From Loktanella sp. 3ANDIMAR09 (lineage in GTDB: Bacteria > Pseudomonadota > Alphaproteobacteria > Rhodobacterales > Rhodobacteraceae), in contig NZ_LJAK01000004.1 in assembly GCF_001420005.1 (NCBI RefSeq), positions 248,001 to 312,000 on the forward strand: a DNA stretch of 64,000 nt, written 5' to 3'. Positions 36,178 through 44,078 of the stretch are shown here, one piece after another. Both the position numbers and the translations under genes were made by a program. Each line of letters begins with the position of its first letter. Positions within the stretch are counted from its first letter, which is position 1. The notes below the pieces were generated by a model. It was not told where the DNA came from. It saw only the letters and a list, made by a program, of their open reading frames with translations, and did no database searches.

Positions 36178-37626
36178 TCAGGTCCGCCAGAACCGCGGGC
36201 TGATCAGCACCAGCACCACCATGATTTCCAGCCGCCCGATGAACATGGCCGCGGCCAGCAGCCACTTGGCCGTCGGGTTCAGCCCGGCAAAGCTGCCCGC
36301 CGGCCCGATTTCAGCCCCCAGACCGGGGCCGACATTGGCCAGCGCCGTAGCGGCACCCGATACGGCCGTCACGAAATCCAGCCCCGTCAGCCCCAGTAGC
36401 ACCGAAAACAGGCCCAGCAGCAGCAGAAACGCGACGAAAAACGCCATGACCGAATTCATGACATCCGCATTCACCGGCTTGCCCTCGTAGCGCGGCACGA
36501 ACACCGCATGGGGGCTGTGGATCTGGCGGATCTGCGTCTTGATCGACGCGAAGAGCAACTGATAGCGGAACACCTTGACCGAACAGGCGGTGGACCCCGC
36601 GCAGCCCCCGATCAGACCGATGAAAAAGAACATGACGATGGGAAAGGTGCCCCATTGCATGTAGTCCGCGCTGGCATATCCCGTGCCGGTCACGATCGAC
36701 GTGACGTTGAACAACGCCTCGCGAAAGGCCAGTTCCGTCACCGCATTTTCGCGGGCCCAGACCCAGAATGAAATCATCACGACGCAGACGATGATGATAC
36801 AGATGAACGTGCGGATCTGGCTGTCCGTCAGGATCGGCCGCCCTGCCCCGCCCATCATCTGCACATACCGCACAAACGGCAGCGCCGCGAGGAACATGAA
36901 CGCCGTCGCGACATAATGGACGCCTGCGCCGTATGCCCCGAATGAGGCGTCACTATTGGCCATTCCGCCCGTGGACACCGTCGTCATCGCATGGGTCAGC
37001 GCATCCAGTCCCGGCATGCCCAGCGCATAATAAATGATCCCGCAGGACACGGTCAGCGTGACATAGATGACCGAGATGCTGGCCGCGATCTGACCCGCAC
37101 GCGGCAGGATCTTTCCCATCGTGTCAAAGGCTTCGGACCGGAAAATCTGCATCCCCCCGACCTTGAGTTCGGGCAGAAAGACCATCGCGACCACGATGAT
37201 ACCTATGCCGCCCAGCCATTGCAGGATGCCGCGCCACAGCTTGATCCCGTCGGGCAAGGTCTCGATCCCGCCCAGCACGGTGGCCCCCGTTGTGGTCAGG
37301 CCGGACATGGCCTCGAATACGGCGTCCGTCAGATTGGACTGGGTGGCCCCCAGCATGAACGGCAAGGCCCCAAAGGCCGGGAGCGTAACCCAGACCGCCG
37401 AGGTCAGCAGGAACGTCTGTCGCAGCGTCAGGCCTTGCGACACGCCGTTCGAACAGGCCAGCGCCATCAACCCGCCAGTCAGGATGCACAGGATCGCGCT
37501 TTCGGCAAAGACAGGCCAGTGACCGTTGTCGGCCAGCAGATCCGCCAGCATCGGAAACAGCATGAACATGCCCAAAGCCGTCACCAGCAGGCCGATTACA
37601 TATCCAACGGGGCGCAGATCAATCAT
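36178..37626 (-). CDS. trkH: TrkH-family potassium uptake protein
   Basis: 482-residue channel-like subunit with four M1-P-M2 repeats. The selectivity-filter segments are visible as SGLTTTGATVLGG, TTVSTGGMANSD, SIVTGTGYASADY and AATALANVGPGLG; the first three carry the TGA/TGG/TGY glycine and the last the VGP form. Uptake needs TrkA, which is not in this window. An alternative is the sodium-driven KtrB. The length and the last loop fit TrkH/TrkG better. The gene is convergent with and directly abuts the trypsin-like gene. Confidence 0.9.
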   Translation of the reverse strand: MIDLRPVGYVIGLLVTALGMFMLFPMLADLLADNGHWPVFAESAILCILTGGLMALACSNGVSQGLTLRQTFLLTSAVWVTLPAFGALPFMLGATQSNLTDAVFEAMSGLTTTGATVLGGIETLPDGIKLWRGILQWLGGIGIIVVAMVFLPELKVGGMQIFRSEAFDTMGKILPRAGQIAASISVIYVTLTVSCGIIYYALGMPGLDALTHAMTTVSTGGMANSDASFGAYGAGVHYVATAFMFLAALPFVRYVQMMGGAGRPILTDSQIRTFICIIIVCVVMISFWVWARENAVTELAFREALFNVTSIVTGTGYASADYMQWGTFPIVMFFFIGLIGGCAGSTACSVKVFRYQLLFASIKTQIRQIHSPHAVFVPRYEGKPVNADVMNSVMAFFVAFLLLLGLFSVLLGLTGLDFVTAVSGAATALANVGPGLGAEIGPAGSFAGLNPTAKWLLAAAMFIGRLEIMVVLVLISPRFWRT

Positions 37627-37832
37627 CGGCTATCGGTCGCCCGTCCGCCCTGCCCTGTCAAGCGTGGACGCAGTGCCCGCGCCCTGTCGGGCATCGTCGG
37701 TGGCGGTCTGGTGACGTTGCCCGTCAGGTCACCCCCATGAACCGACCGGAAAGGACTCTGCAGCAAAGGCCCGGTTTGAGCCCAAGAGTGACCAGTGCTG
37801 CTAGCTGTACAAATGTCAGCAATCATTTGGTT

Positions 37833-38249
37833 TCAATCGTCGCGTCCGGGTTCGTCTGATCTGTCGCAGAACAACGCAACCTTGTTTCCGTGAGGATCGC
37901 GAAGATAGCCAACGTAGAAATGAGAGCCGTATGAAGCACGAAAGCCCGGCTGCCCCTCGTCGGCCCCACCAGCAGCCAGGGCTGCCGCGTGAAGTTCGCG
38001 AACTTGGACCTGGCTGCTTGCTTCAAATGCCACCATGCAACCGTTGCCAGGCGATGCAGGACGACCATCGAAAGGGGATTTTACATAGAAATCGGGAGAG
38101 GTCGGTTTCTGACCGGGTGGTCCCGGGGGGATGTAACTCAAGTCTCCGTGGTATTCTTCGAGGGCATAGCCAAGGGGGAGCAAAAAAGCAGAGTAGAACC
38201 GCTCTGCCCGTGCGATGTCATCTGCGCCGACCGTGACATAGGCAATCAT
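37833..38249 (-). CDS. VOC-family protein (glyoxalase/bleomycin-resistance fold)
   Basis: 138 residues with the paired beta-alpha-beta-beta-beta modules of VOC proteins: MIAYVTVGADDIARAERFYSAFLLPLGY at the start and GYLRDPHGNKVALFCD at the end, giving metal-type His and Glu/Asp positions only in part. The function of such small VOC proteins ranges from isomerase to binding protein; nothing near it points to a substrate. The gene and its flanks look AT-richer than the neighbours, and a 357-base gene-free stretch follows upstream. Together these suggest a later insertion between trkH and folE2. Confidence 0.8.
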   Translation of the reverse strand: MIAYVTVGADDIARAERFYSAFLLPLGYALEEYHGDLSYIPPGPPGQKPTSPDFYVKSPFDGRPASPGNGCMVAFEASSQVQVRELHAAALAAGGADEGQPGFRASYGSHFYVGYLRDPHGNKVALFCDRSDEPGRDD

Positions 38250-38606
38250 CCGAACTACTCCTCAATAAGCGCTTTGAAACCCGGGTTCGGGAATAGGTCC
38301 CTACAAAATCATTGTCATCTGCTTTCAAAGCTGACCTTGGCGCAGACGCGGCAGAGGTCGGCTTCGTCCGCAATTTGATCCATGCCGTGTCCCGTGCTGA
38401 TCGACTGGTCTGGGGCCAAGCTTGCGGAATTTCGGCCAGTTTTGCGGGACCGGGGGACAAACAGGGTCAGTCAATCGGGCAGATTGCAACGGCCAATACC
38501 CGTGCGCCATCAACATCAACCTGAATGTCAGTGAGCCTTGTCGGCCAAATGCAAAGGGGCCGCGTGGACTGACGTCCGCACGGCCCCCAAAGTAGATGCA
38601 CCTATA
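38250..38606. other. Gene-free stretch with open but unconvincing reading frames
   Basis: 357 bases between the VOC gene and folE2. Two overlapping frames stay open (38312-38524 plus, 38218-38460 minus) with complementary translations containing FVRNLIHAVSRADRLVWGQ and KLAEIPQAWPQTSRSARDTA. Neither has a ribosome site or a recognisable family. My impression is that similar text occurs as short hypothetical ORFs in other Roseobacters, which would mean a dispersed non-coding element, but this is memory and unchecked. The folE2 terminator lies at its left end. Confidence 0.4.
38556..38587 (-). terminator. Probable terminator of folE2
   Basis: A long stem read on the minus strand: GGGGCCG pairs with CGGCCCC and GGAC with GTCC around the loop, with one internal mismatch, then TTTGCATTT. 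The U-tract is short. Confidence 0.5.
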
Positions 38607-39707
38607 TTAACCGACGTGGAACAGTGACGCGAACAGACGCGGGTCCAGCGACGTGGATTCGAACGTCGGGCCGCGTGTCAGCACCGACACGGCGTCGTGG
38701 CTGTGCAGGCTTTCCTGATGGCTGGCGACCACCCGGAAATCACCGATACGCTGATCGGCCTCCAGCGCCTGCGTGAACAGACGCGCCGCGTCTTCGACGA
38801 AAATCGGATTGGCGGCGTTCAGTTCCGCAAAGGCCTGTTCGTCCTCGCGTTTCACCATGACCTGCGTTTCGGTCGGCACCGCGGACCGCGCCAGTTCCAC
38901 CAGATCCTCGAACCACAGGATCGGGGTGTCGGGTGCGATCACGGCGGACAGACGCGCGACCGACCGCTGCGAATGCGGCGTGGCCAGCTGCCCGCGGAAC
39001 TGGCGGGCGTGTTCCGACAATTCCAGCGAACAGGGGCAGGTGCTGGAATAAACGTAGTCCAAGTGCACGATCTTTTGGCGCACGCCATCGCGTTCGACCA
39101 CCTCCAGCGCGATGTCGTAATACTGATAGCCCGACAACCCCGACCGCAGGCTCTCGATCTTCATCGGGAACGAGAACCGCATCTGGATGCGCGCGTCAAA
39201 GCTTTCGAGGTCGGTGATATAGGCATCCAGCGCCTTGATCATCACGTCAAAGCTGAATGTCTCTTCGGCATAGCCATAGAATGTCCGCATGATGCGGGAC
39301 ATGTTGATGCCCTTTTTCTCGGCCTCCAGCGACACGGTCCCGGTCACGCTGGTTTCCAGCGTCAGGTCGCCATTGTCGCGCGTGTGAAACCGGATCGGCA
39401 GTCGGAAATTGCTGATGCCGACGTGCTGGATCTGCGCCTTGGCCCCCCGGATCAGGCTGGACGGACCATTCTGCAAATCCGGCATTGACGCGCGATAGCT
39501 GTCGTCGACCGCGAAATCCTCGGGATACGCTCTTGCGAGTGCAGGATAATTCGACTGGACCGCACCGGGGATCAGACGCGACAGCAGCGGATCGAGGTCC
39601 GCCACTTCTTCTGGTGCGGCATCACCCGCCCAGCTGCGCAACAGGCGCAAGGCATCCTCGGCCTGTTCGCGGGTTGGGGTCATGGGTTCACGCATGTGCT
39701 TGTTCAT
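38607..39707 (-). CDS. folE2: GTP cyclohydrolase FolE2 (type IB)
   Basis: First enzyme of folate synthesis in the form that does not strictly need zinc; makes dihydroneopterin triphosphate from GTP. At 366 residues, family landmarks are GISNFRLPIRF, GTVSLEAEKKGINMSRIMR, the conserved Cys pair in STCPCSLELSEHARQ (metal and catalysis) and SHQESLHSHDAVSV. The start at 39707 has AGGAGG upstream. It follows metZ on the same strand by 78 bases and is separate from the folB-folP operon. No clear Zur box was found upstream, although FolE2 is zinc-regulated in some bacteria. Confidence 0.95.
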   Translation of the reverse strand: MNKHMREPMTPTREQAEDALRLLRSWAGDAAPEEVADLDPLLSRLIPGAVQSNYPALARAYPEDFAVDDSYRASMPDLQNGPSSLIRGAKAQIQHVGISNFRLPIRFHTRDNGDLTLETSVTGTVSLEAEKKGINMSRIMRTFYGYAEETFSFDVMIKALDAYITDLESFDARIQMRFSFPMKIESLRSGLSGYQYYDIALEVVERDGVRQKIVHLDYVYSSTCPCSLELSEHARQFRGQLATPHSQRSVARLSAVIAPDTPILWFEDLVELARSAVPTETQVMVKREDEQAFAELNAANPIFVEDAARLFTQALEADQRIGDFRVVASHQESLHSHDAVSVLTRGPTFESTSLDPRLFASLFHVG

Positions 39708-39785
39708 ATCGGGCCCTCCTTGGGACGACATCGGAGGCCACTATATGGGGCGTCCTTTGATTATGAAAACAAAGCTAATGCATTT

Positions 39786-40967
39786 TTATGACCCGGCTAT
39801 GTCGAGTGCCTGCGTCAGATCGTCCAGCAGATCGCCCGCATCCTCGAGGCCGACAGACAACCGGATCAGACCCGGTGTGATGCCCAGATGTGCCTTTTGG
39901 TCGGCGGGCAGGCGCTGGTGCGTTGTAGATGCAGGCGGCGTCGCAATGGATTTCGCATCGCCCAGATTGTTCGAGATCAGCCAGATTTTCAGGGCATTCA
40001 ACAGTTTGAAGCTGGCCTCTTTTGACCCGGTGTCGATGGCCAGCAAGGTGCCGCCACAGCCCATCTGCGCCATGCACAGGTCATGCTGCGGATGGCTGGC
40101 AAGGCCCGGATAGATCACGCGTGTCAGGCCGGGATGCCCTTCCAGACCGCGGGCAATCTGTTCGGCGCTGGCTGTCTGTGCGCGCACGCGCAGTTCCATG
40201 TGCTCCAGGCTCTTGACCAGCGTCCAGGCGGTAAAGGGCGACATCGAGCCGCCGGTATGTTTCATGTAGGTCTCGATCGGACCCCGGATGAAATCGCGCT
40301 GGCCCAGGATCACGCCGCCCAGAGACCGGCCCTGCCCGTCGATGTGTTTCGTGGCCGAGTAGATCACGACATCCGCGCCCAGCTCAAAGGCCCGCGTATA
40401 GACCGGCGTGGCAAAGACGTTGTCGACCGTCACCATCGCCCCCTTGTCATGGGCGATCTGCGACACGGCGGCGATATCAACGGCCTCCAGCGCGGGGTTT
40501 GACAGGCTCTCGAAAAACACGACCGTGGTGTCGTCGCGCACGGCAGCACGCCACTGATCAAGATCGGCACCGTCCACGAATGTCACCTCGACCCCGAAAC
40601 GCGGCAACACGACCTCCAGCACATAGAGGCAGGACCCGAACAACGCGCGCGACGACACAACGTGATCGCCCGCCTTGAGCGTGGCCATCAGCGCGCCCGA
40701 CACGGCCGCCATGCCGGATGCACAGGCAAATGCGTCCTCGGCCCCTTCGATTGCGGCGATCCGATCCTCGAACATCGCGGTGGTGGGGTTGCCGTAGCGG
40801 GCATAGATGAATTCGTCGTCGCCAGCGGCCTCGAACCGGGCCTGCGCATCCTCGGCCGTGGGATAGACAAACCCCTGCGTGAGAAAAATCGCCTCGGACA
40901 CTTCGCCGTATTGGCTTCGGCGTGTGCCTGCATGGACCGCCTTGGTCCGCTTGTTCCAGTTCGACAT
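39786..40967 (-). CDS. metZ: O-succinylhomoserine sulfhydrylase
   Basis: Makes homocysteine directly from O-succinylhomoserine and sulfide in methionine synthesis. 393 residues of the Cys/Met-metabolism PLP family: ARYGNPTTAMFEDRIAALEG-like start, FACASGMAA for phosphate binding, TVDNVFATP for the cofactor Asp, and the Schiff-base Lys in YSATKHIDGQGR. The SIATPPASTTHQRLP ending fits MetZ. Cystathionine gamma-synthase is an alternative, but the leader supports MetZ: a SAM-II riboswitch and a terminator lie directly upstream (41029-41081 and 40990-41017). The ribosome site GAAAGGG lies just before ATG 40967. Confidence 0.94.
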   Translation of the reverse strand: MSNWNKRTKAVHAGTRRSQYGEVSEAIFLTQGFVYPTAEDAQARFEAAGDDEFIYARYGNPTTAMFEDRIAAIEGAEDAFACASGMAAVSGALMATLKAGDHVVSSRALFGSCLYVLEVVLPRFGVEVTFVDGADLDQWRAAVRDDTTVVFFESLSNPALEAVDIAAVSQIAHDKGAMVTVDNVFATPVYTRAFELGADVVIYSATKHIDGQGRSLGGVILGQRDFIRGPIETYMKHTGGSMSPFTAWTLVKSLEHMELRVRAQTASAEQIARGLEGHPGLTRVIYPGLASHPQHDLCMAQMGCGGTLLAIDTGSKEASFKLLNALKIWLISNNLGDAKSIATPPASTTHQRLPADQKAHLGITPGLIRLSVGLEDAGDLLDDLTQALDIAGS

Positions 40968-40989
40968 ATCAGGCCCTTTCAAGGCAAAG

Positions 40990-41017
40990 AAAAACCCCGA
41001 CACCACAGGTATCGGGG
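40990..41017 (-). terminator. Rho-independent terminator in the metZ leader
   Basis: Minus strand: CCCCGATACC, loop TGT, GGTGTCGGGG (10 pairs including one G-U), then TTTTT. It sits between the SAM-II aptamer and the metZ start, so transcription must pass it to reach metZ, as expected for an expression platform. Confidence 0.85.
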
Positions 41018-41028
41018 CAAACCCCTCA

Positions 41029-41081
41029 CCCTTTTAGCGGAATGTTTAACGTGGTCCGCAATCCGGCATCAAATCACCACG
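41029..41081 (-). ncRNA. SAM-II riboswitch (metA/SAM-alpha motif)
   Basis: On the minus strand the leader shows in order CGTGGTGATTTG, a GC-rich loop CCGGATTGCGG, CCACGTTAAAC and CCGCTAAAAGGG. The invariant GTGATTTG, CACGTTAAA and GCTAAA blocks of the SAM-II pseudoknot are all present. P1 pairs CGTGG with CCACG. The riboswitch binds S-adenosylmethionine and lowers methionine-gene expression. It is placed right behind a promoter and ahead of a terminator and metZ. Confidence 0.93.
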
Positions 41082-41086
41082 CGCAT

Positions 41087-41115
41087 CGCATACGCCCGAC
41101 CGCCCCGTGGGTCAA
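41087..41115 (-). promoter_or_regulatory. Promoter of the metZ leader
   Basis: TTGACC (41115-41110), a spacer of exactly 17 bases, and TATGCG (41092-41087) on the minus strand. Transcription would begin at about 41080, on or just before the first bases of the SAM-II aptamer. Confidence 0.6.
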
Positions 41116-41201
41116 GCAGGCGGCAGCGTTGCCTCGCCGTGGATTGTCGTGAATAGTCATATGCGCGGCAGTCGCGCCGCCGATTGCACACAGGCTGGAC
41201 C

Positions 41202-41852
41202 ATGCCGGACCCCATCGACCTATATTTCTGGCCGACGCCCAACGGATGGAAGGCGTCGATCATGCTCGAGGAATGTGGCCTGCCCTACGTGACGCATCTG
41301 ATCGACATCGGCGCAGGCGACCAGCATGCCCCCGCGTTTCTGGCAATCAGCCCCAACAACCGCATCCCCGCCATCGTGGACCCTGACGGGCCGGACGGCG
41401 CGCCGATCTCGATTTTCGAGTCGGGCGCGATCCTGCGCTACCTGGCAGACAAGGTCGGACGCCTCGCGGGTGAGACACCTCGCGACCGGGTTGCGGTGGA
41501 CCAATGGCTGATGTGGCAGATGGGCGGCCTTGGCCCGATGGCGGGTCAGGCGCACCATTTCCTGAAATTCGCCCCGCGTGCAGGCCACGACATCCCCTAT
41601 GCCCAGGACCGCTACCGGGGGGAAACCGCGCGCCTGTATGGCGTCATGGACCGGCAGCTGTCGCGCACGGAATTTTTGGCCGGGGACCAGTACAGCATTG
41701 CGGATATCGCCTGCTGGGGCTGGGCGTCCCTGTGGCAAGGTCAGCAACAGACGCTGGATGACAAACCCCACCTTGCACGCTGGCTGGAAACGGTCAGCGC
41801 GCGTCCCGCCGTGCAGCGCGGCAGGGCCCTGCACGCAGAACTGCGCGGCTAA
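41202..41852 (+). CDS. Glutathione S-transferase, YfcG/YghU-like (nu class)
   Basis: 216 residues. A thioredoxin-fold N-terminal domain (DLYFWPTPNGWKASIMLEECGLPY; NRIPAIVDPDGPDGAPISIFESGAILRYLADK with the cis-Pro and ESGA glutathione contacts) precedes a helical C-domain (VDQWLMWQMGGLGPMAGQAHHF, SIADIACWGWAS). The TPNG start replaces the Ser/Tyr of classical GSTs and matches nu-class enzymes, which act as disulfide reductases on glutathione. It is divergent from the metZ leader. The start at 41202 was chosen over a TTG at 41184. Confidence 0.9.
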   Translation: MPDPIDLYFWPTPNGWKASIMLEECGLPYVTHLIDIGAGDQHAPAFLAISPNNRIPAIVDPDGPDGAPISIFESGAILRYLADKVGRLAGETPRDRVAVDQWLMWQMGGLGPMAGQAHHFLKFAPRAGHDIPYAQDRYRGETARLYGVMDRQLSRTEFLAGDQYSIADIACWGWASLWQGQQQTLDDKPHLARWLETVSARPAVQRGRALHAELRG

Positions 41853-41906
41853 CGCCGCCTTCATCATTTCGACCTAGCGTATCCCTGCAACCAAAGAGGG
41901 ACCGCC

Positions 41907-42236
41907 ATGACCCAGATTTACCGTCACCACCGTTATCCGACAGATTTCCCGACCATCGCAGGTACGGCCCACGGCCGGTCCAGTGCGCAAATCACAGACA
42001 TCAATCAGGCAGGCGCACGCCTGCGCGGTCTGATCAACGTCCAGCGTGGTGACCAGATCATGCTGGAGGTGCTGCATCAGCGGATCAGCGCCCAGATCAG
42101 GTGGGTCCGGGGCGACACCTGCGGCATACGGTTCACGCAGACCATGGCGACGACTATTGTCGATACCGTCAGGCAATCACCCTCGCGCATCACGGGATGG
42201 CGGCATGTGTCATCACATATGCACGAAATGCGCTAG
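41907..42236 (+). CDS. PilZ-like domain protein
   Basis: 109 residues. The N-terminal RHHRYPTDFPT corresponds to the RxxxR part of the c-di-GMP site. The second motif reads DINQAG, where the usual form is D/N-x-S-x-x-G, so Ser is replaced by Asn. A beta-barrel follows (QIMLEVLHQRISAQIRWVRGDTCGIRF). The fold call is fair; ligand binding may be weakened. Its stop shares CTAG with the yciB stop on the other strand. A ribosome site, AGAGGGA, precedes the ATG. Confidence 0.68.
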   Translation: MTQIYRHHRYPTDFPTIAGTAHGRSSAQITDINQAGARLRGLINVQRGDQIMLEVLHQRISAQIRWVRGDTCGIRFTQTMATTIVDTVRQSPSRITGWRHVSSHMHEMR

Positions 42237-42853
42237 GCGTCGGTTTCCTCGGCATCCTTGTCTTGCTGGATCATGTAGGGTTCCAGCCCCATGATCTGCC
42301 AGACCATGAACACCATCATCAGGGCCGGAAAACCAAAGGTTTCGACCTTGACCCAGACATCGGTCGACTGCGTGCGCCACAGGATTTCGTTGAACACCGC
42401 GAGAAAGACGAAAAACGCCGTGATCCGCCGGGTCAGCAGCATCCAGCCGGCGGTGCGCATCGGGATCAGTTCACCCATGACCCATTCCAGATAGGACCGC
42501 CCGCGCCACAGCCCGAACCCCAGGATCGCCGCGAGGAACGTATAGACGATCGTGGTCTTCATCTTGAAAAAGCGTTCGTCGTTGAAATAGCCCGTCAGCC
42601 CGCCGAAAAAGATCACCATGACAGCGGTGAACACCTGCATCCGGCTCAACTTGCCGGTCAGCGCCCACAGGATCGCCATTGCGACCAGCATGATCGGCAC
42701 GAACAGCAGGGTCGCCACGATGAACCCCGAATAGGCGGTGCCGCCTATGTCAAATGTGCGTTCATCCAACCGCTGGTAGATGATGAAAAACGCCAGCGTC
42801 GGCCCCAGTTCCAGCACCTGCTTCAGCACCGGGTTGATCTTGCGTTCACTCAT
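42233..42853 (-). CDS. yciB: Inner-membrane-spanning protein YciB (septation protein A)
   Basis: 206 residues with five or six helices. Family text is clear: ELGPTLAFFIIYQRLDERTFDIG, GKLSRMQVFTAVMVIFFGGLTGYFNDERFFKMKTTIVY, TRRITAFFVFLAVFNEILWRTQSTDVWVKVETFGFP. YciB acts in envelope synthesis and division by an unclear mechanism. The start at 42853 has AAGGAAGG upstream. It lies 25 bases after ftsY on the same strand, and the pair is probably one transcript. Confidence 0.94.
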   Translation of the reverse strand: MSERKINPVLKQVLELGPTLAFFIIYQRLDERTFDIGGTAYSGFIVATLLFVPIMLVAMAILWALTGKLSRMQVFTAVMVIFFGGLTGYFNDERFFKMKTTIVYTFLAAILGFGLWRGRSYLEWVMGELIPMRTAGWMLLTRRITAFFVFLAVFNEILWRTQSTDVWVKVETFGFPALMMVFMVWQIMGLEPYMIQQDKDAEETDA

Positions 42854-42878
42854 TAACTTACCTTCCTTGCGGCCTGCA

Positions 42879-43976
42879 TCACGGTCGGTCCAACCCGACC
42901 AATGCTGCGGCAAAATCCTCGGGATCGAACGGTGCCAGGTCGTCGATCTGTTCGCCCACGCCGATGGCGTGGATCGGCAGGCCGAACTTGTCGGCCAGCG
43001 CCACCAGCACGCCGCCCTTGGCTGTGCCGTCCAGTTTCGTCATCACGAGGCCCGACACATCTGCCAGTTCCTGAAACACCTTGACCTGTTGCAGCGCATT
43101 CTGACCGGTGGTCGCATCCAGCACCAGCAGGGTGTTATGCGGCGCATCGGGGTCTTTCTTACGGATCACGCGCACGATCTTGGACAGTTCTTCCATCAGG
43201 TCGGCCCGGTTCTGCAACCGCCCCGCCGTGTCGATCATCAACAGATCAGCGCCGTCCGCCTGCGCCTTGGTCATGGCGTCAAAGGCCAGAGACGCAGGGT
43301 CCGATCCCTCTGGTGCCGTCAGTACCGGCACGCCGGCCCGGTCGCCCCACACCTGAAGCTGTTCGACCGCCGCGGCACGGAACGTGTCGCCCGCAGCAAT
43401 CACGACCGATTTGCCCGCCGCCTTGAACTGGCTCGCCAACTTGCCGATCGTCGTGGTCTTGCCCGACCCGTTCACGCCCACCACCAGCACCACCTGCGGG
43501 CGATGCGCATACAGCGGCATCGGTCGCGCGACCGGGTCCATGATCCGCGTCACCTCATCAGCCAGCAGCTGTTTGATTTCAGACACGGACAATTTCCGGC
43601 CCAGACGTCCTTCGGCCATGTTGGCGGTGACGCGCAGCGCGGTATCAACCCCCATATCGGCGGCGATCAGCAGCTCTTCGAGTTGCTCGACCATGTCGTC
43701 ATCCAGCGTGCGCCGCACCACCGGGGCCGCATCCCTGCCCTTGAACAGCCCGCCAAGAATGCCGGGCTGGCTGGCCGAGGCCGGGGGCTGGGGTGATGGG
43801 TCATCCATGACCGGCGCGGGCGGCGTCTGCGGGTCCGGACGCACATGCGGTTCAGGCGCAGGCACCGGGGCATCTGCCTCGGCGGCACCCCCCTCTGACA
43901 CGATGGCATCCAGCCCCTCGTCCAGTTTCGACGACGACCGGAACATCTTGTCCTTGAGTTTTTTGAAAAATGCCAT
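42879..43976 (-). CDS. ftsY: Signal recognition particle receptor FtsY
   Basis: 365 residues. A short basic start (FFKKLKDKMFRSSSKLD) and an acidic Pro-rich A region (to about 90) bind membrane. The N and G domains follow: GTP loop VGVNGSGKTTTIGKLA, DTAGRLQNRADLMEEL, TKLDGTAKGG and the last helix GEQIDDLAPFDPEDFAAAL. It targets nascent membrane proteins together with Ffh and 4.5S RNA. The start at 43976 was chosen because MAFFKKLKDK is the conserved onset and AAGG precedes it. Confidence 0.96.
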   Translation of the reverse strand: MAFFKKLKDKMFRSSSKLDEGLDAIVSEGGAAEADAPVPAPEPHVRPDPQTPPAPVMDDPSPQPPASASQPGILGGLFKGRDAAPVVRRTLDDDMVEQLEELLIAADMGVDTALRVTANMAEGRLGRKLSVSEIKQLLADEVTRIMDPVARPMPLYAHRPQVVLVVGVNGSGKTTTIGKLASQFKAAGKSVVIAAGDTFRAAAVEQLQVWGDRAGVPVLTAPEGSDPASLAFDAMTKAQADGADLLMIDTAGRLQNRADLMEELSKIVRVIRKKDPDAPHNTLLVLDATTGQNALQQVKVFQELADVSGLVMTKLDGTAKGGVLVALADKFGLPIHAIGVGEQIDDLAPFDPEDFAAALVGLDRP

Positions 43977-44078
43977 CGGGTCCGCCTTGATCAGTTGCAC
44001 CCTAGCTAGTCCCTCGCGCTCTCAAAGAAAAGAGAGCGACGCTTGACCGGGACACCTGCACTGGCTCTAACCTGTGAC

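Noticed and set aside
39708-39785. Zur-type operator upstream of folE2 (CTTTG-N10-CAAAG at 39755-39774)
   Set aside because: Only a 5-bp inverted repeat, unlike the known Zur palindromes, and it lies in a short gap behind metZ.
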